Assembly: GCA_003497225.1 (NCBI GenBank)
Contig: DNJQ01000018.1
Span: 1 to 5,711 of the forward strand
Length of the DNA: 5,711 nt
Source of the DNA: Bacillota bacterium
GTDB taxonomy: Bacteria > Bacillota_I > Bacilli_A > RFN20 > CAG-288
Direction: 5' to 3'
The notes beneath the pieces are model-generated. The model was given only the letters and a program-made list of their open reading frames with translations, searched no databases and was not told the origin of the DNA. The translations under genes were made by a program, and so were the position numbers. Each line of letters opens with the position of its first letter. The stretch's first letter is position 1. Below, piece after piece: positions 5,631 through 5,711 of this stretch.

Positions 5631-5711
5631 TCAATTATTAGTTGATTCTTGATTTTCAGCGCTTTCTATTTTATTTTCTTTGCTTTTTCTTTTAAATAAA
5701 TCCATATTATC
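5631..5711 (-). CDS. C-terminal tail of an unidentified protein (5' end outside window)
   Basis: A frame open to the right edge ends with TGA at 5633-5631. It encodes 26 visible residues. After an internal ATG (5705-5703) it reads DLFKRKSKENKIESAENQ and ends ESTNN. This Lys/Glu/Asn-rich, hydrophilic stretch resembles a flexible cytoplasmic tail. It could also be a 24-residue peptide starting at that ATG, but a ribosome site would lie outside the window. It reads in the same direction as the lipoprotein gene, about 165 bp upstream, with an apparent promoter between them, so an operon is unlikely. No family is recognised. Confidence 0.4.
   Translation of the reverse strand, partial: DNMDLFKRKSKENKIESAENQESTNN

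Overview
The window is AT-rich and uses the standard bacterial code: TGG encodes Trp, and TGA ends the partial reading frame at the right edge. It carries a Gram-positive style lipoprotein with a lipobox and a Ser/Thr/Pro-rich stalk. Low GC, an AAGGAG ribosome site and this kind of surface lipoprotein suggest a low-GC Firmicute, perhaps a gut Bacilli lineage near Erysipelotrichia, RF39 or Acholeplasma. This placement is inference, because no rRNA or housekeeping marker is present.

Layout, left to right. (1) At 2-502 (+) is the C-terminal part of an AbiEii/AbiGii-type nucleotidyltransferase toxin whose frame runs off the left edge. (2) At 512-1351 (-), tail to tail with it, is a cytoplasmic protein of six Sel1-like repeats in exact 36-residue register. 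(3) At 1352-1857 is a long divergent intergenic region without a convincing gene. It holds a 27-bp near-perfect palindrome and three copies of TGGAAAATTG spaced exactly 33 bp apart, leading into promoter-like boxes. (4) At 1858-3207 (+) is an AAA ATPase with a DUF4143/PD-(D/E)XK-like C-terminus and a strong ribosome site. (5) At 3208-3435 is a spacer with an intrinsic terminator for the next gene. (6) At 3436-5466 (-) is a 676-residue surface lipoprotein with two OB-fold-like domains, a duplicated beta-rich unit and a C-terminal beta domain. (7) At 5467-5630 is its leader and promoter region. (8) At 5631-5711 (-) is the charged tail of an unidentified protein cut by the right edge.

The genes do not form one operon: strands alternate, and each appears to be its own transcription unit. 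The left half (toxin fragment, Sel1 protein, DUF4143 ATPase) looks like accessory DNA of the toxin or defence type. The right half is a single cell-surface gene. The most notable signals are a run of seven Cs just inside the lipoprotein gene, where slippage would truncate the protein (possible phase variation); the 33-bp phased repeats before the ATPase; the large palindrome; and the lipoprotein leader, where a well-spaced ribosome site serves a two-codon start-stop frame rather than the gene start. No previously undescribed multi-gene system can be demonstrated here.
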